From Cryptomeria japonica (lineage: Eukaryota > Streptophyta > Pinopsida > Cupressales > Cupressaceae), in the NCBI RefSeq assembly GCF_030272615.1, contig NC_081407.1, forward strand, positions 436,824,230 to 436,888,229: a stretch of 64,000 bases of DNA, read 5' to 3'. This document shows, one piece after another, positions 45,941 to 57,510 of this stretch. The stretch's first letter is position 1; every line of letters starts with the position of its first letter. Made by a program: the position numbers and the translations under genes. The notes beneath the pieces are model-generated. The model did no database searches. It was not told the origin of the DNA and saw only the letters and a list, made by a program, of their open reading frames with translations.

Positions 45941-48710
45941 GTATCAGAGGAAGCAGTAAGTAAACTGAAGTTGAAAAGAATTCCACATAGTAATCCATAT
46001 AGGGTCACTTGGCTCAACACGGAGTAGCATGTGGTAGTGAATGAACAAACATGGGTTGAGTTCAACATAGGTAGTTATAAGGATAAAGTCTTGTGTGACA
46101 TCCTGCCTATGGATGCTTGCCATCTACTTCTTGGTAGACCATGGCAGTTTGACAGAAAGGCCATTCACAATGGAGAGAAAAACTCTTGTTCTTTTCAAAA
46201 GGATGGAGTTACATACCATATTCAGTCCCTAAGTGATGAAGGAGAGAACAGCAAAACTAAAGGCCCAAATGAGTTATTGGTGAGTGAAAAAGAGTTCATT
46301 AACACTCTCAAGGAAGGAGAAGGAGTGGGGTTTGCTCTTATAGTGAAACCAAAGGAAGCAAAACAAGAAAAGAAGGTTCAAATACCTCATGAAGTGCAGC
46401 AGATACTAGACAACTTCAAAGTGATCATAAGTGATGGAGCACCAGCAACACTACCTCCTATTAGAGCCATAAGCCAGCAGATTGATTTCATTCCAGGAGC
46501 ATCATTACCTAACAAAGCAGCCTATAAGATGACTCCCGAACAGAACAAGGAAGTGGCTAGGCAAGTCCAAGAATTGTTCGACCAAGGGTTCATAAAAAAG
46601 AGCATAAGTCCTTGTGCCGTACCTACAGTGTTAGCACCCAAGAAACGAGGAACATGGAGGCTATGCACAGATTCAAGAGCCATAAATAGAATCACTATCA
46701 AGTACAGATTTCCTATCCCAAGAATTGAAGACTTGATGGATTGCTTGGGAAGTGCAAAGTATTTCACTAAGATTGATCTCAAGCGTGGATACCCCCAGAT
46801 CAGGATAAAGGAAGGTGATGAATGGAAAACAGCCTTCAAAACCAATGAAGGACTTTATAAGTGGCTTGTTATGCCATTCGGTCTTAGTAATGCTCCCAGT
46901 ACATTCATGAGACTCATGAATGAAGTGCTGAAAGATTTTATTGGTAAATTTGTTGTTGTATACCTAGATGATATCTTGATTTTCAGTAGAATTAAAGAGG
47001 AACATCTAGAGCATCTTAGTATTGTATTGCAAAAATTGTATGATGAGCAACTAACAATAAACTTGGAGAAGTGTGAGTTTATGAAGCAGGAACTTGTCTA
47101 TCTTGGATTTGTAGTTTCAGGAGGAGATTTGAAGATGGACACATCAAAGGTGGAAGCCATCACAAATTGGCCAACACCAAAGACAGCAAGTGAAGTAAGA
47201 AGTTTTCATGGATTGGCATAGTTCTACAGGAAGTTTATCAGAGGGTTCAGTGAGATTTGTGCACCCATGTTGGATACCGTTAAAGGAGGAGTTAAGACTA
47301 AGTTTCAGTGGACCAATGCAGCTAACAAAGGGTTTGAACTTTTGAAACAAAAGGTAGCTACACAACCAGTACTCATTCTTCCTAGTTTTGACAAGTTGTT
47401 CACAATTGAATGTGATGCAAGTAATATAGCAGTTGGTGCTGTTTTGAGTCAAGAGAATAGACCTATAGCTTTCTTTAGTGAGAAGTTCAATGATGCCAAG
47501 AAGAAATATTCATCCTATGATCTTGAGCTGTATGCTCTTGTCCAAGCTCTTAGGAAGTGGAGGCACTACTTGTTACCTAAGAAGTTTGTTGTTTACACAG
47601 ATAATCAAGCGTTAAGTTTTCTGAATTCACAAGATAAGTTGAGTCATAGGCATGTTAAATGGGTTGAGTATTTGTAGAAATATACTTTTTCTATTAAGCA
47701 TAAGAAAGGACAATGTAATAAAGTAGCAGATGCTTTGAGTAGAAGGCTACTAACAGTGCAAGAAGTGCAGATTCGGAGTATTGGAGTTGATTACTTCAAG
47801 GATTTGTACCCCAATGATGAAGATTTTGCAGCCATTTACAAGGTTTGTCAAGAATAACAGTGCAAGAAGTGCAGATTCGAAGTATTGGAGTTGATTACTT
47901 CAAGGATTTGTACCCCAATGATGAAGATTTTGTAGCCATTTACAAGGTTTGTCAAAAATTTCAGAATCACTTTCATAGTGAATATGCTGAATTTACTTTG
48001 CAGAATGGTTTGTTGTTTAAAGGTGGACAGCTGTGTGTTCCCAAAAGATCGATGAGGGAAAATCTGATCCAAGAAAAGCACAATGGATGTTTGAGTGGTC
48101 ATTTTGGCCTTAATAAGACATTGGAACTTGTTCAAAGGTTCTACTATTGGCCCAGAATGTAGAGGGATATCAGAAGGTATGTTGAGCAGTGTATGGTTTG
48201 TCAAAAAGCTAAAGGTATAGCTACTAATGCTGGTCTTTATCAGCCATTACCTATTCCTACAAGGCCATGGGAATGTGGAAGTATGGATTTTGTGGTTGGC
48301 TTACCCAAAACAAAGCTTGGCTATGATAGCATTTTTATTGTTGTTGACAGATTCAGTAAGATGGCACATTTTGTTCCTTGTAAAACTACCCATGATGCTA
48401 GTCACATTGCACACTTGTTTTTCAAAGAGGTTATAAGAATCCATGGTTTGCCGTTTAGTATTGTTTCAGATAGAGATGTCAAATTCCTTGGACATTTTTG
48501 GAAAAGACTAGGAATTAACTTGTCTTTTGGTTCAGTCTATCATCCCCAAACAGATGGTCAAACAGAGGTGGTCAATAGGACACTTCGAAACCTTTTAAGG
48601 TATTTGACAAAAGAATATGGACAGAGTTGGGATCAGGTTCTTCACCAGGCAAAGTTTGCGTGCAATGACAGTGTCAACAAGTCTACTGGGAAGAGTCCTT
48701 TTGAGATAGT
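45941..48710 (+). pseudogene. Element E pol: protease end, RT, RNase H, integrase
   Basis: After the hAT insertion the protease resumes (CHLLLGRPWQFD near 46120). Reverse transcriptase shows KKRGTWRLCTDSRAINR, YFTKIDLKRGY and the YLDDI active site near 46961. RNase H shows ECDASNIAVGAVLSQ and YTDNQALSF. Integrase has the H-H-C-C part (CLSGHFGLNKT, then CMVCQ) and the D-D-E core: MDFVVGLP, SDRDVKFL, HPQTDGQTEVVNR. In-frame stops lie at 46024, 47219, 47675 and 48160. A 104-bp tandem duplication shifts the frame near 47855. The gene is cut at PFEIV by element F and continues at 62802. Confidence 0.9.
47751..47958. repeat. 104-bp tandem duplication in E pol
   Basis: The block starting TAACAGTGCAAGAAGTGCAG at 47751 is repeated from 47855 with only two or three base changes. 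The period is not a multiple of three, so it adds a frameshift after RNase H. Confidence 0.9.
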
Positions 48711-48883
48711 TGTTGACGCAGGAGGAGGGTGAAAAGGTCCTTAAGATTGCTCATTGTAAATTATGAATTGATAGAATCTGGATTTTCAGGTGTTAGGCAT
48801 TCATCGCGATCAGGCCCTCCCTCTAGCGCCAATTCTGTTGGTGTGGAGGAGGGGGGTGAAAAAAACAGCTTGAGATCACCTCC
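48711..48883. repeat. Left arm of F terminal inverted repeat
   Basis: This 173-bp arm is the reverse complement of 55006-55173, including CCCTCCCTCTAGCGCCAATT and the GTGAAAAAAAC stretch, with few mismatches and a 4-bp gap. With D removed, the two arms are separated by only ~30 nt (48884-48913), making a long foldback at the 5' end of F. Confidence 0.85.
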
Positions 48884-48913
48884 ACAAATTTGAAATGATA
48901 GAATCTGGAGTTC

Positions 48914-49763
48914 TGTAATGTCCCCACCTCTTTAGCATCTCATTGGAGTTCTTAGCCTTTACATTCTCCGAAGGCTAAGTGGAGAAATAAGGAGAAATTG
49001 ATTAAATTAATTTCTTATTAAGTCATTAAATAAAATTAAATTAAAAAAGGTGACTTTATATTTAATTAATTTAATTAAAAGTGACTTAAGTAATTTATTT
49101 AAATATTTTAATGTTATTATAAAGTTATAAAGTAACTTTATAATAATAAAGTCACTTTAATATTATAATGTGTGAATATGTCTTTAATCCCACATTGGCC
49201 AAGAAAGTGTTCGAGCTCTCATAAGAAAGAATAAGAAGGGACTTAAGAGCTCATTTTTATATCATCCATCCAGAGAATTGATATTTGTTTGTTATGAACT
49301 TGGGAGAAGAAGCCAAGGGTTTCTGATTCAGTCAGCCATTGGAGAGCGACAATTCTTCAGTGTTGCAACCATTTGAGGTGGTGAAATATCCACTAAATTT
49401 GGCATTTCAGGAGAGCTTCATTCTGGAGTTCTATTTGGACTTTAAAAAGAAGGGAAGACATCTAGGGTATGCAGATTTTCGAATATATATTAATTGCAGA
49501 CCTACAGTTTCATTTGGCAGCCATTAAAAATCAGAATTGAAGCAATCATTTCAAAATACAATTGCTGCTACAGTACCCGCGCTACAGTAAACGCTACAGT
49601 ACTGCCGTACGGATTGCTACAGTACCGCGTGAACAGTAATTTTTTTCAAAAAATTAAAATTTGCAGTTGGCAGATTTTTTTCAACTACTGGGACAGCAAA
49701 AATCAGGTTTTTATCTTACATTGTAATGAATTTGTTTTCCAGGCGAAGCCAAGGGATATTACA
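48914..49763 (+). repeat. Element D 5' LTR (850 bp)
   Basis: Full-length LTR, TGTAATGTCCCC to GGGATATTACA. Two copies of GAAGCCAAGGG lie near 49310-49320 and 49745-49755; the 3' LTR has lost the ~435 bp between them. The region contains repeated CTACAGTAC phrases (49568-49626). Confidence 0.95.
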
Positions 49764-49764
49764 G

Positions 49765-49776
49765 TGGTATCAGAGC
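49765..49776 (+). promoter_or_regulatory. Element D primer binding site (initiator tRNA-Met type)
   Basis: TGGTATCAGAGC one base after the LTR end. Confidence 0.95.
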
Positions 49777-49809
49777 TAAATCCTGCCATCCTGAGGGTTT
49801 AGCAATCAC

Positions 49810-52800
49810 ATGCAGCCGCCTGAGGTTGGCTCTCACAGATATTACACTTGCAGGCGAGCTTTGTTTGACAGGGAACAAGAATTTGACAGGCAGCCGAGCA
49901 CCATGGGTGACAGGCAAGGGGGTAGCCCACCCAGAGGTGATAGGAATGAGGAGCAAGAAACAAGAGAATTTTTCAGAGTAATGGCTACAGGACAGCAGCA
50001 GATGGCTCAGGCCTTGCAGGCACTCACCACCATGATTGAGCGCATGAACCCACAAGACAGACAGAATCAAGAGCAAGGGGATAACAGGAGTGCAGTGGGG
50101 TCACCTAGAGCTCAGAGGACTCATTCCAGGACAGCAGACAGGCCTACACGTCCTACCTTCATTAGAGATGAGCCTGAGGTAGCACCTACAGGAGAACCAG
50201 GAGAGGAGATGTTCGCAGATATCCTCATGGCTGCGAATGACGAATGGGATTTATTAACTCCACAGGTACGAGAGAGGATGACATTTGAGAGGTTTGTAAA
50301 TCAGAGGAGAGAGCATTACAGGTCACTCAGACAGGATAGGAGGCCTAGAGGTCAAAATAGTGAGCTAAATAGGGTTACAGGCAAGCTTACTATGCCTATA
50401 TTTGATGGGAGTGGTAAGATGACAGCTCAAGCTTGGATTCATAAGCTTGACACATTTTTGGCACTGAGGCCAATGACAGAGATTGAAGCTATCAAATACG
50501 CCACTTTGCATTTGGAGGGAGTAGCACATGACTGGTGGTACCATGGTATGGTAACACTTCAGCATAATCAGGTGACAGAGTACCAGGACTTCGTGGATAG
50601 GTTGGTTGAAAGATTTGACAAGAAAGATCCAGAGGTTTACTTCCGGGACTTAGCACAGCTAAAACAAACAGGCAACTTGGAGTATTTCATTGGTGAATTT
50701 CAGCGGTTGGCAGTCATGGTGCCAAACATTTCAGAGCGTAGATTGATAGTTCTTTTCATTGAGGGCCTATCCGAACCACTGAGAGGTTGGATAAAGGCAT
50801 TTGATCCTATTTCTTTACAGGAAGCTATGAAAAAGGCAAGAAGTATGGAACATGCAGTCCCAACAAACAAATTTCAGTCCAAAGGAGCATCTTCTAGTAA
50901 GGATAACAAACCATTTTATAAAAAACCAGAGAGGACTGATTTTAAAAATGATTCTAAAGATAAAACTCCAGCACCTTTTGACAGGGAAACATTAAATGAT
51001 TTGAGGAAGAAAAAATTATGTTTCTACTGTAAAGGACCCTATGATGCAAACCATGATTGTCCTCTTAGACCAAAGGGCAAAGCTAACAGAGTTATGTGGG
51101 CATACTATGAGGAATCAGAATCAGATAACTCAGACCAGCAGTTTGATATAGAGGAAATAGATGGTGAAAAAGAGGAAGACAAGGCTGAAAACTTGTCTAA
51201 AATGGAGTCCAATGATGGGGAAGGAGATGGGCAACTTAGGGAAGCTCATCTCACAAGTATTAGGCAAGAAGGGTCATTCCGGATGAGAGGAGTGCTTGCT
51301 GAACAGCGAGTCATAACTTTGGTTGATACAGGTGCCACTCATAATTTCATTGATGCTAGGATGGTGGAGAAGCGTGGCATACAAACAGAGGAGTTTGGGG
51401 GAATTAGAGTGAGGGTAGCTGATGGCTATGTCCTCAAATGTGATCGTAAGATCACTGGACTCCCATTGAAAGTTAATAATTATGACTTTAAGGCAGATTT
51501 CTATGTTGTGCCTATGGGAGATACAAATATAGTCCTTGGGATGAGTTGGTTGCATGATATTGGGGAGTTCACTCTTAACCTCAAGAAGATGGAGATGAGG
51601 TTTAAAGTGAATGGGAAGACACATATTCTTAAGGCAATCAGGGACAGTGATCTCAGGATGGTTTCTTTCCGGAGGATGGCTAGATTGATTCGACATGATC
51701 AAGTAGAGTGGGCAGCAGAGTGCATGTTGATGCCATCACAGGAGGGACAGCAAAAGATTGAATATCCTCCTGATATTCAGGAGCTTAGAGTTAAACACTC
51801 TAAGGTGTTCAATGACATTCCACCAGGTAGACCACCAGACAGGGGTATTGAGCACATCATTGAGTTAGAGGAGGGGGCTAAACCCATCATGATTACACCT
51901 TACAGGCATCCGAAGAGGTTGAACGATGAAATTGAGAAAACCGTAAAGGAGTTACTTGCTATGGGCCACATTAGACCAAGTAAGTCTCCTTTCGCTTCTT
52001 CAGTGGTCTTAGTGAAGAAGAAGGATGGGACATTGAGGATGTGCATTGATTACAGGGTGTTTAATAGGAAGACAATTAAAAACAGGTACCCCATTCCTAG
52101 GATTGATGAGTTGATAGATGAGCTTCATGGAGCTTGCTTCTTCTCGAAGATAGATTTGAGATCAGGTTATCACCAGATCAGAGTTAGAGAGCAGGACATT
52201 GAGAAGACAGCCTTTAGATGTCATTGTGGCCATTTTGAGTTTGTAGTTATGCCATTTGGGCTAACTAACGCACCTGCTACTTTTCAGGCAACAATGAATT
52301 GGGTTTTCCATCCTCAGTTGAGGAAATTTGTACTTGTCTTCTTCGATGATATCTTGGTGTACAGTAGATCTTGGGAGGAGCACTTGGTTCACCTTGACAC
52401 AGTGTTGGATATATTGGGCAGAGAGTCCTTGTATGCAAAGGAGTCAAAGTGTGATTTGGGCATGACAGAGTTGTTGTACTTGGGTCACATCATCAGTGCA
52501 GAGGGCGTACGCATGGATCCTGAAAAGATTCGTCCCATTGTGGAGTGGCCTTCACCGGTGAACCTTACACAGTTGAGGGGCTTTTTGGGATTATGTGGTT
52601 TCTACAGGAGGTTTGTGGATGGATATTCTAGGCATGCAGCACCCTTGACAGATTTGATGAGAAAGGGAGCTTTCTTGTGGACTCGTGAGGCACAGGAGTG
52701 TTTTGAGAAATTTAAGGAGTTGATGACTTCTTGTCCAGTGTTAGCATTACCAGATTTCAGCAAACCTTTTGAGCTACACTGTGATGCTTCCGGGGAGGGC

Positions 52801-53271
52801 ATTGGAGCGGTGCTTATGCAGGAGAAGCACCCTATTGCTTATGAGAGCAGGAAATTGAGAGGGCCAGAGTTGAGCTTCAGCATTTATGATAAGGAGATGT
52901 TAGCCATTATGCATGCTTTGGCTAAATTCAGGCAATATTTGGTAGGTAGCAAATTTTGTATCAAAACCGACCATAATAGCCTAAAATACTTTTTGGGGCA
53001 GCGAGATCTCAATGATAGGCAGCAGAAGTGGGTGAGCAAGTTACAGTCCTATGACTTTGACATTACATATTTTAAGGGGACACAGAATGTAGTTGCTGAT
53101 GCCTTATCACGTCGGCCCCATTTGAGCTTATTGACAGACATATCGGAGGATTGGAGACACTTGATCCTTGCAGAGTATGCAAAGGATACTTGGGCAGCTA
53201 GATTCATAGATGGGACTATTCAGGACAGCAGATACACCCTTGTGAATGAGCTCATCATTTACAAAGGGTGA
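49810..53271 (+). CDS. Element D gag-protease-RT-RNase H polyprotein
   Basis: 1,153 codons from ATG 49810. Gag domain at residues ~195-350 ([13 protein letters not shown], then AHDWWYHGM and [13 protein letters not shown]). Zinc knuckle near 403 ([14 protein letters not shown]). Aspartic protease near 504 ([11 protein letters not shown]). Reverse transcriptase ~735-900 with [28 protein letters not shown] and the active-site variant FFDDI near 844. RNase H ~985-1110 ([30 protein letters not shown]). All key residues are present. It ends at TGA 53269; the same frame continues into integrase, so the full product would be ~1,599 residues. Polyprotein is cleaved by its own protease in cytoplasmic particles. 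Confidence 0.95.
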   Translation: MQPPEVGSHRYYTCRRALFDREQEFDRQPSTMGDRQGGSPPRGDRNEEQETREFFRVMATGQQQMAQALQALTTMIERMNPQDRQNQEQGDNRSAVGSPRAQRTHSRTADRPTRPTFIRDEPEVAPTGEPGEEMFADILMAANDEWDLLTPQVRERMTFERFVNQRREHYRSLRQDRRPRGQNSELNRVTGKLTMPIFDGSGKMTAQAWIHKLDTFLALRPMTEIEAIKYATLHLEGVAHDWWYHGMVTLQHNQVTEYQDFVDRLVERFDKKDPEVYFRDLAQLKQTGNLEYFIGEFQRLAVMVPNISERRLIVLFIEGLSEPLRGWIKAFDPISLQEAMKKARSMEHAVPTNKFQSKGASSSKDNKPFYKKPERTDFKNDSKDKTPAPFDRETLNDLRKKKLCFYCKGPYDANHDCPLRPKGKANRVMWAYYEESESDNSDQQFDIEEIDGEKEEDKAENLSKMESNDGEGDGQLREAHLTSIRQEGSFRMRGVLAEQRVITLVDTGATHNFIDARMVEKRGIQTEEFGGIRVRVADGYVLKCDRKITGLPLKVNNYDFKADFYVVPMGDTNIVLGMSWLHDIGEFTLNLKKMEMRFKVNGKTHILKAIRDSDLRMVSFRRMARLIRHDQVEWAAECMLMPSQEGQQKIEYPPDIQELRVKHSKVFNDIPPGRPPDRGIEHIIELEEGAKPIMITPYRHPKRLNDEIEKTVKELLAMGHIRPSKSPFASSVVLVKKKDGTLRMCIDYRVFNRKTIKNRYPIPRIDELIDELHGACFFSKIDLRSGYHQIRVREQDIEKTAFRCHCGHFEFVVMPFGLTNAPATFQATMNWVFHPQLRKFVLVFFDDILVYSRSWEEHLVHLDTVLDILGRESLYAKESKCDLGMTELLYLGHIISAEGVRMDPEKIRPIVEWPSPVNLTQLRGFLGLCGFYRRFVDGYSRHAAPLTDLMRKGAFLWTREAQECFEKFKELMTSCPVLALPDFSKPFELHCDASGEGIGAVLMQEKHPIAYESRKLRGPELSFSIYDKEMLAIMHALAKFRQYLVGSKFCIKTDHNSLKYFLGQRDLNDRQQKWVSKLQSYDFDITYFKGTQNVVADALSRRPHLSLLTDISEDWRHLILAEYAKDTWAARFIDGTIQDSRYTLVNELIIYKG

Positions 53272-53277
53272 ATATTT

Positions 53278-54609
53278 TTGGTTCCAGGATCAGTAGTGAG
53301 GAGGATGGTTCTGAAATCTTTTCATGATTCACCTATGGCAGGACATCCTGGTTTCTACAAGACATACCGGCAGATAAGAGAGCGCTTCACATGGAAAGGG
53401 CTCAAAGCAGAGGTACTTCAGTATGTTAGGGAGTGTCCCACCTGCCAGCAGAATAAGCAAGAACACTCCTATCCAGCCGGTTTACTTCAGCCACTTCCGA
53501 TTCCTGATAGGAAGTGGGAGTGTTTGTCTATGGACTTCATCACAGGACTGCCTAGAGCCCAAGGCAGGGACTGCATATATGTGGTTGTGGATCGCCTTAC
53601 GAAGTTTGCACACTTCTTTCCAATCACTGCTACATACACTGCTACACAGGTGGCAGAGTTGTTCTTCAAGGAGATATTCAGATTACATGGCTTACCTCGG
53701 AGCATTGTGAGTGACAGGGACAACAGGTTTATGAGTCACTTTTGGCAGGAGCTATTCAGGTTGTGTGCGACAGAGCTCACTCCGACTACTAGCTACCACC
53801 CTCAGACAGATGGTCAGACAGAGATAGTGAACAAATGGGTGGAGGGATATCTCAGAAATTATATAGCAGGGCAACAGAAGGCATGGGTAAAGTGGATTTA
53901 TCTCTGTGAGTATTGCTACAATACCACTTATCACATGTCTATTCAGATGTCACCCTTTATGGCCCTGTATGGGTATGAGGCACCCAATTTTATGGATCTG
54001 CTTTTGAGTGACAGTAGAGTGCCCAGTGCAGGTGATTTGTTACAGGAGAGTCAAGACATTGTTAAGACTCTCAAGGATAATATAACTAAGGCACAGAATC
54101 AGCAGAAGCAGTATGCAGATCAGAAGAGGACTGAGCGGACTTTTGAGGTTGGAGATATGGTGTATCTTATGTTGCAGCCTTACCGTCAATCCACTCTCAA
54201 GAAGAGTGGTGCCGAGAAACTTAAGCCACGATACTATGGTCCATTTAGGATTATCAGGAAAGTGGGAGAGGTGGCTTATGAGTTAGATTTACCGGCAGAG
54301 AGCAAGGTGCACAACGTTTTTCATGTGTCACGCCTCAAGAAGGCGCTAGGACATCATATTGTGCCTTCTACAGTACTACCACCCCTGGATGATGAGGGAA
54401 AACTTGTTTTGATACCGGAGGCTATCATTGATTTCAGAGAAAGGAACTTGAGGAGACGTAACATCCGGGAATATTTGGTGAAGTGGAAGGATTTGCCAGT
54501 AGAGGATGCTACTTGGGAGAATGAGGAGATTTTGCAGCATCCGGAGTTGAAGTTGCTTGAGGACAAGCAATTTCAGGAAGGGCGGACTGTAATGTCCCCA
54601 CCTTTTTAG
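53278..54609 (+). CDS. Element D integrase with chromodomain
   Basis: 443 codons in the same frame as the upstream ORF, separated only by TGA 53269. The first residue shown is not a natural start, so expression needs readthrough or reversion. Zinc-binding H-H-C-C: AGHPGFYKTYRQI, then ECPTCQQNK. The catalytic D-D-E triad falls near residues 84 (MDFITGLP), 145 (SDRDNRF) and 181 (QTEIVNK); the second Asp and Glu are ~35 apart as expected. The C-terminal domain includes GAEKLKPRYYGPF. The chromodomain (~392-440) reads REYLVKWKDLPVEDATWE. The frame ends at TAG 54607, inside the 3' LTR, as in element G. Confidence 0.9.
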   Translation: MVPGSVVRRMVLKSFHDSPMAGHPGFYKTYRQIRERFTWKGLKAEVLQYVRECPTCQQNKQEHSYPAGLLQPLPIPDRKWECLSMDFITGLPRAQGRDCIYVVVDRLTKFAHFFPITATYTATQVAELFFKEIFRLHGLPRSIVSDRDNRFMSHFWQELFRLCATELTPTTSYHPQTDGQTEIVNKWVEGYLRNYIAGQQKAWVKWIYLCEYCYNTTYHMSIQMSPFMALYGYEAPNFMDLLLSDSRVPSAGDLLQESQDIVKTLKDNITKAQNQQKQYADQKRTERTFEVGDMVYLMLQPYRQSTLKKSGAEKLKPRYYGPFRIIRKVGEVAYELDLPAESKVHNVFHVSRLKKALGHHIVPSTVLPPLDDEGKLVLIPEAIIDFRERNLRRRNIREYLVKWKDLPVEDATWENEEILQHPELKLLEDKQFQEGRTVMSPPF

Positions 54610-55000
54610 CATCTCATTGGAGTTCTTAGCCTTTACATTCTCCGAAGGCTAAGTGGAGAAATAAGGAGAAATTGATTAAATTAATTTCTTATTAAGTCAT
54701 TAAATAAAATAAAATTAAAAAAGGTGACTTTATATTTAATTAATTTAATTAAAAGTGACTTAAGTGATTTATTTAAATATTTTAATGTTATTATAAAGTT
54801 ATAAAGTAACTTTATAATAATAAAGTCACTTTAATATTATAATGTGTGAATATGTCTTTAATCCCACATTGGCCAAGAAAGTGTTCGAGCTCTCATAAGA
54901 AAGAATAAGAAGGGACTTAAGAGCTCATTTTATATCATCCATCCAGAGAATTGATATTTGTTTGTTATGAACTTGGGAGAAGAAGCCAAGGGATATTACA
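54588..55000 (+). repeat. Element D 3' LTR (413 bp, internally deleted)
   Basis: Starts TGTAATGTCCCC after AGGAAGGGCGGAC (weak polypurine tract) and ends GGGATATTACA. It joins AAGAAGCCAAGGG directly to ATATTACA, so one GAAGCCAAGGG copy and ~437 bp are missing relative to the 5' LTR. Confidence 0.95.
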
Positions 55001-55005
55001 AGTTC

Positions 55006-55560
55006 GGAGGTTCAAGCCGTTTTTTTCACCCTCCTCCTCCACACCAACAGAATTGGCGCTAGAGGGAGGGCCTGATCGCGATGAATGCCTAACACCTGAA
55101 AATCCAGATTCTTCAATTCATAATTTACAAGGAGCAATCTTAAGGACCTTTTCACCCTCCTCCTGCGTCAACAGAATTGGCGCTAGAAGGAGGGCTGATC
55201 ATTGTCAAACCGCAATCAGTGGAACTTATCAAGTCATATTTAGAAAAGATATCCAGGACTTTTGTCCCTCCTCCTGCGCTCAACAGAATTGACGCTAGAA
55301 GGAGGGCGAGTACTATCATGCCTCAATCATTATCAAGTTGTTCATAGATAATCATATTCACAAGGAGTTGTGCAGGACTTTTGTCCCTCCTCCTACGCTC
55401 AACAAAATTGGCGCTAGAAGGAGGGCCTGATCGCGATGAATGCCTAACACCTGAACAGTTGGACTTCGAAATTTTATCAATTTATTTTTGCAGGAGTTAT
55501 CTTAAAGACTTTTTCTACCCTCCTCCACGCTCAACGGAATTGAAGCAGAAGAAAGGTGAG
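55006..55560 (+). repeat. Tandem PBS-like leader repeats of element F
   Basis: Five units at ~112-132-bp spacing share CCCTCCTCCTGCG, CAACAGAAT and TGGCGCTAGAAGGAGGG. TGG positions are near 55054, 55178, 55290 (TGA variant) and 55409, with a decayed unit near 55541. Each can fold because CCCTCCT pairs with AGGAGGG and GCGC with GCGC. CAACA followed by TGGCGCTAGA looks like an LTR end plus primer site repeated in tandem. Confidence 0.8.
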
Positions 55561-55824
55561 TGAATACGAACTCTTGAATCCAAGGAAGATCAGTGGAAAG
55601 CTTTTTCTCAAACACTCGACGGAAGTGGTACAAAGAAGGAAGGTGATCGTTGCGTCGTCAGTTGGACTTACGCAAGAAGGAATCAAGCTGGAACCAGTTG
55701 AACGTTCAAGTTGAATCCGAGATATTCAAGATCTCTCTTATTCCGGAAAATCCAAAAAAAGTGAAAAATAGAAAATCCAAAAAAAATCGAAAAATCAAAA
55801 AATCGAAAAAAAAAAGATTTCTCA

Positions 55825-57510
55825 ATGGAGCGGCAACAGTTTCACGAGGAGCAACAAGTTGATTTTCCTGAACTTTGGTGGAGATTAGATACACAACTTT
55901 ATCCACGCAGATTGTTTGAGTTTGCAAAGCCAGGGCAGTGTTGAGTCCACGAGACAGAGGAACATGATGAAATGCATTGCTTGAAGTACTTATCAAGGAT
56001 GGAATCGGCAGCGCAGGGAAAAATCTTCTTTTGGGATGTTCCCAGGCCAGAAACGGAAGAAGGCAATTTCAGTGTCCCAGAGAGCAAGGATCCTCTTCTA
56101 AGCTTCATGTGGATGATCGAGAGTCAGCTCATTTTGAATGGCGAAATGCGTCTTGAGAACATATTGCTACCATTGTGGTGTAGAATTCACAACTCACCTC
56201 ACTCTGAATTTACTTGCTCAATATGTGAAATGGCTATCAATCAAGTCAGGAACCAGTTTGGAATGCCAACTTTGTCCGAGGAAGAGTGTATTATGAACAA
56301 ATCTTGGGGTGCGCATCTCGCAGCTGAATTCAGGAGAACCTATGAACAGGACATTGCTCCAGCATCTGATTGTGAGAAGGATCAGTTGTACGTTGACGAT
56401 ACCAATGCACCTAAGGAACAATGTATTACAGTGGATAGATCGCCATGCCTTGCACTTGAAAAAGAATACCATGAAACAAAAGTTGAAGAATCAGTTGAAG
56501 ATACTCAAACAGTGATAAAGGAAGATCTAGGAGTTGAACAAGCAATTAAAGAAGAAGATGACTCATTCCTTGAAGAATTCTCGTTTAGGCTACAAAAGGA
56601 GATCCTTGAGATTGAATTGCAAGAGTTTTCAAATGTTCTCATTGAAGAAGACAATCAAGTTGAGATGTTAAACAAAGAAATACAAATCATCATAAGTGAG
56701 CCCAGGTATGAAGAACAATTCAAAGGGGCGCTTAAAGATTTCATCACTCTCGTAATATTTGAGGAAGCATTGAAAGAACTTGTAGAGGAAACACAAATGG
56801 AATCACTGCCAAAAATTTTTCAAGATAAGCAAGTTACTGTGAGTGATATGATCCATCATCAGCTCCGACCTCCTGAGACTATGCTTGAAGAAAGGACATC
56901 ACCTGAGATTATCTTTGATCGACTAGAGGAGATGTTTGAAGCTCAATCCATCAAGGAGACTCTCATTTTTTAAGATATGCTAACAAAGTTTCATGAAGAT
57001 GCCTAGTTTATGCAAGATACCTCAGTGAAAACAGAGAATCTTGAGCTATTCGAAGGGGCGCTGAGCTTGTTTCAAGAGGAACTTCCTAATCAAGATCAAC
57101 ATGTTGTGGATGCTCGTGGAATAGTTCATCACCAATGGCGACCTCCTGAAGCAGCTGGTGACCTCGCTTCTGACAATGCAGTTCTGTATTAGCTTGAAAT
57201 ATGCCAGGTTGTCTCTTTCCTTAATCCTAGCTTTGAAAGTTATTATGATTTTGATTATGGGGATTTTGGGAAAACAACTTGCATCTGGATTGATCATGGT
57301 CCTAACGAATTACCTCAGTTGATCATTTTGAGTGAAAACTTGCTAGAGTATGAGAGATGCATGGTGAGAGTTTGTTTTTCTGTATTTAAGGATGAATTTG
57401 CCCGACTAAGAACCATCACGTTTGCCATGCTCCTGTTATTTGTTACACAACCTGAGAAATCATATGAAGTCATGTACATATTTTGCTTCTTTGAGTCATG
57501 TCGAGTCTAG
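55825..57510 (+). pseudogene. Element F internal ORF, unknown protein
   Basis: One frame from ATG 55825 (MERQQFHEEQQVDF) to TAG 57508, broken by TGA 55942, TAA 56971, TAG 57004 and TAG 57190. The largest open part is 55972-56973 (333 codons). The N-terminal part looks globular (IFFWDVPRPETEEGN, LLPLWCRIHNSPHSEFTCSI, with a C-x-x-C). The rest is very acidic and helical (Glu-rich), with a repeated VSDMIHHQLRPPE / VHHQWRPPE phrase near 56845 and 57120. It lies where gag would begin but shows no gag, zinc-knuckle or pol motif. I do not recognise the family. Confidence 0.6.

Larger units (their letters stand above)
48914..55000 (+). mobile_element. Element D: nearly intact chromovirus
   Basis: LTRs at 48914-49763 and 54588-55000 start TGTAATGTCCCC and end GGGATATTACA. 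Flanks are the 5-bp duplication AGTTC (48909-48913 and 55001-55005). It has a Met-tRNA primer site, a gag-pol polyprotein with all domains in order and a chromodomain. Over ~410 shared bp the LTRs differ at only a handful of positions, so insertion is recent. The 3' LTR is shorter because of an internal deletion. One TGA splits the polyprotein. Confidence 0.95.
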
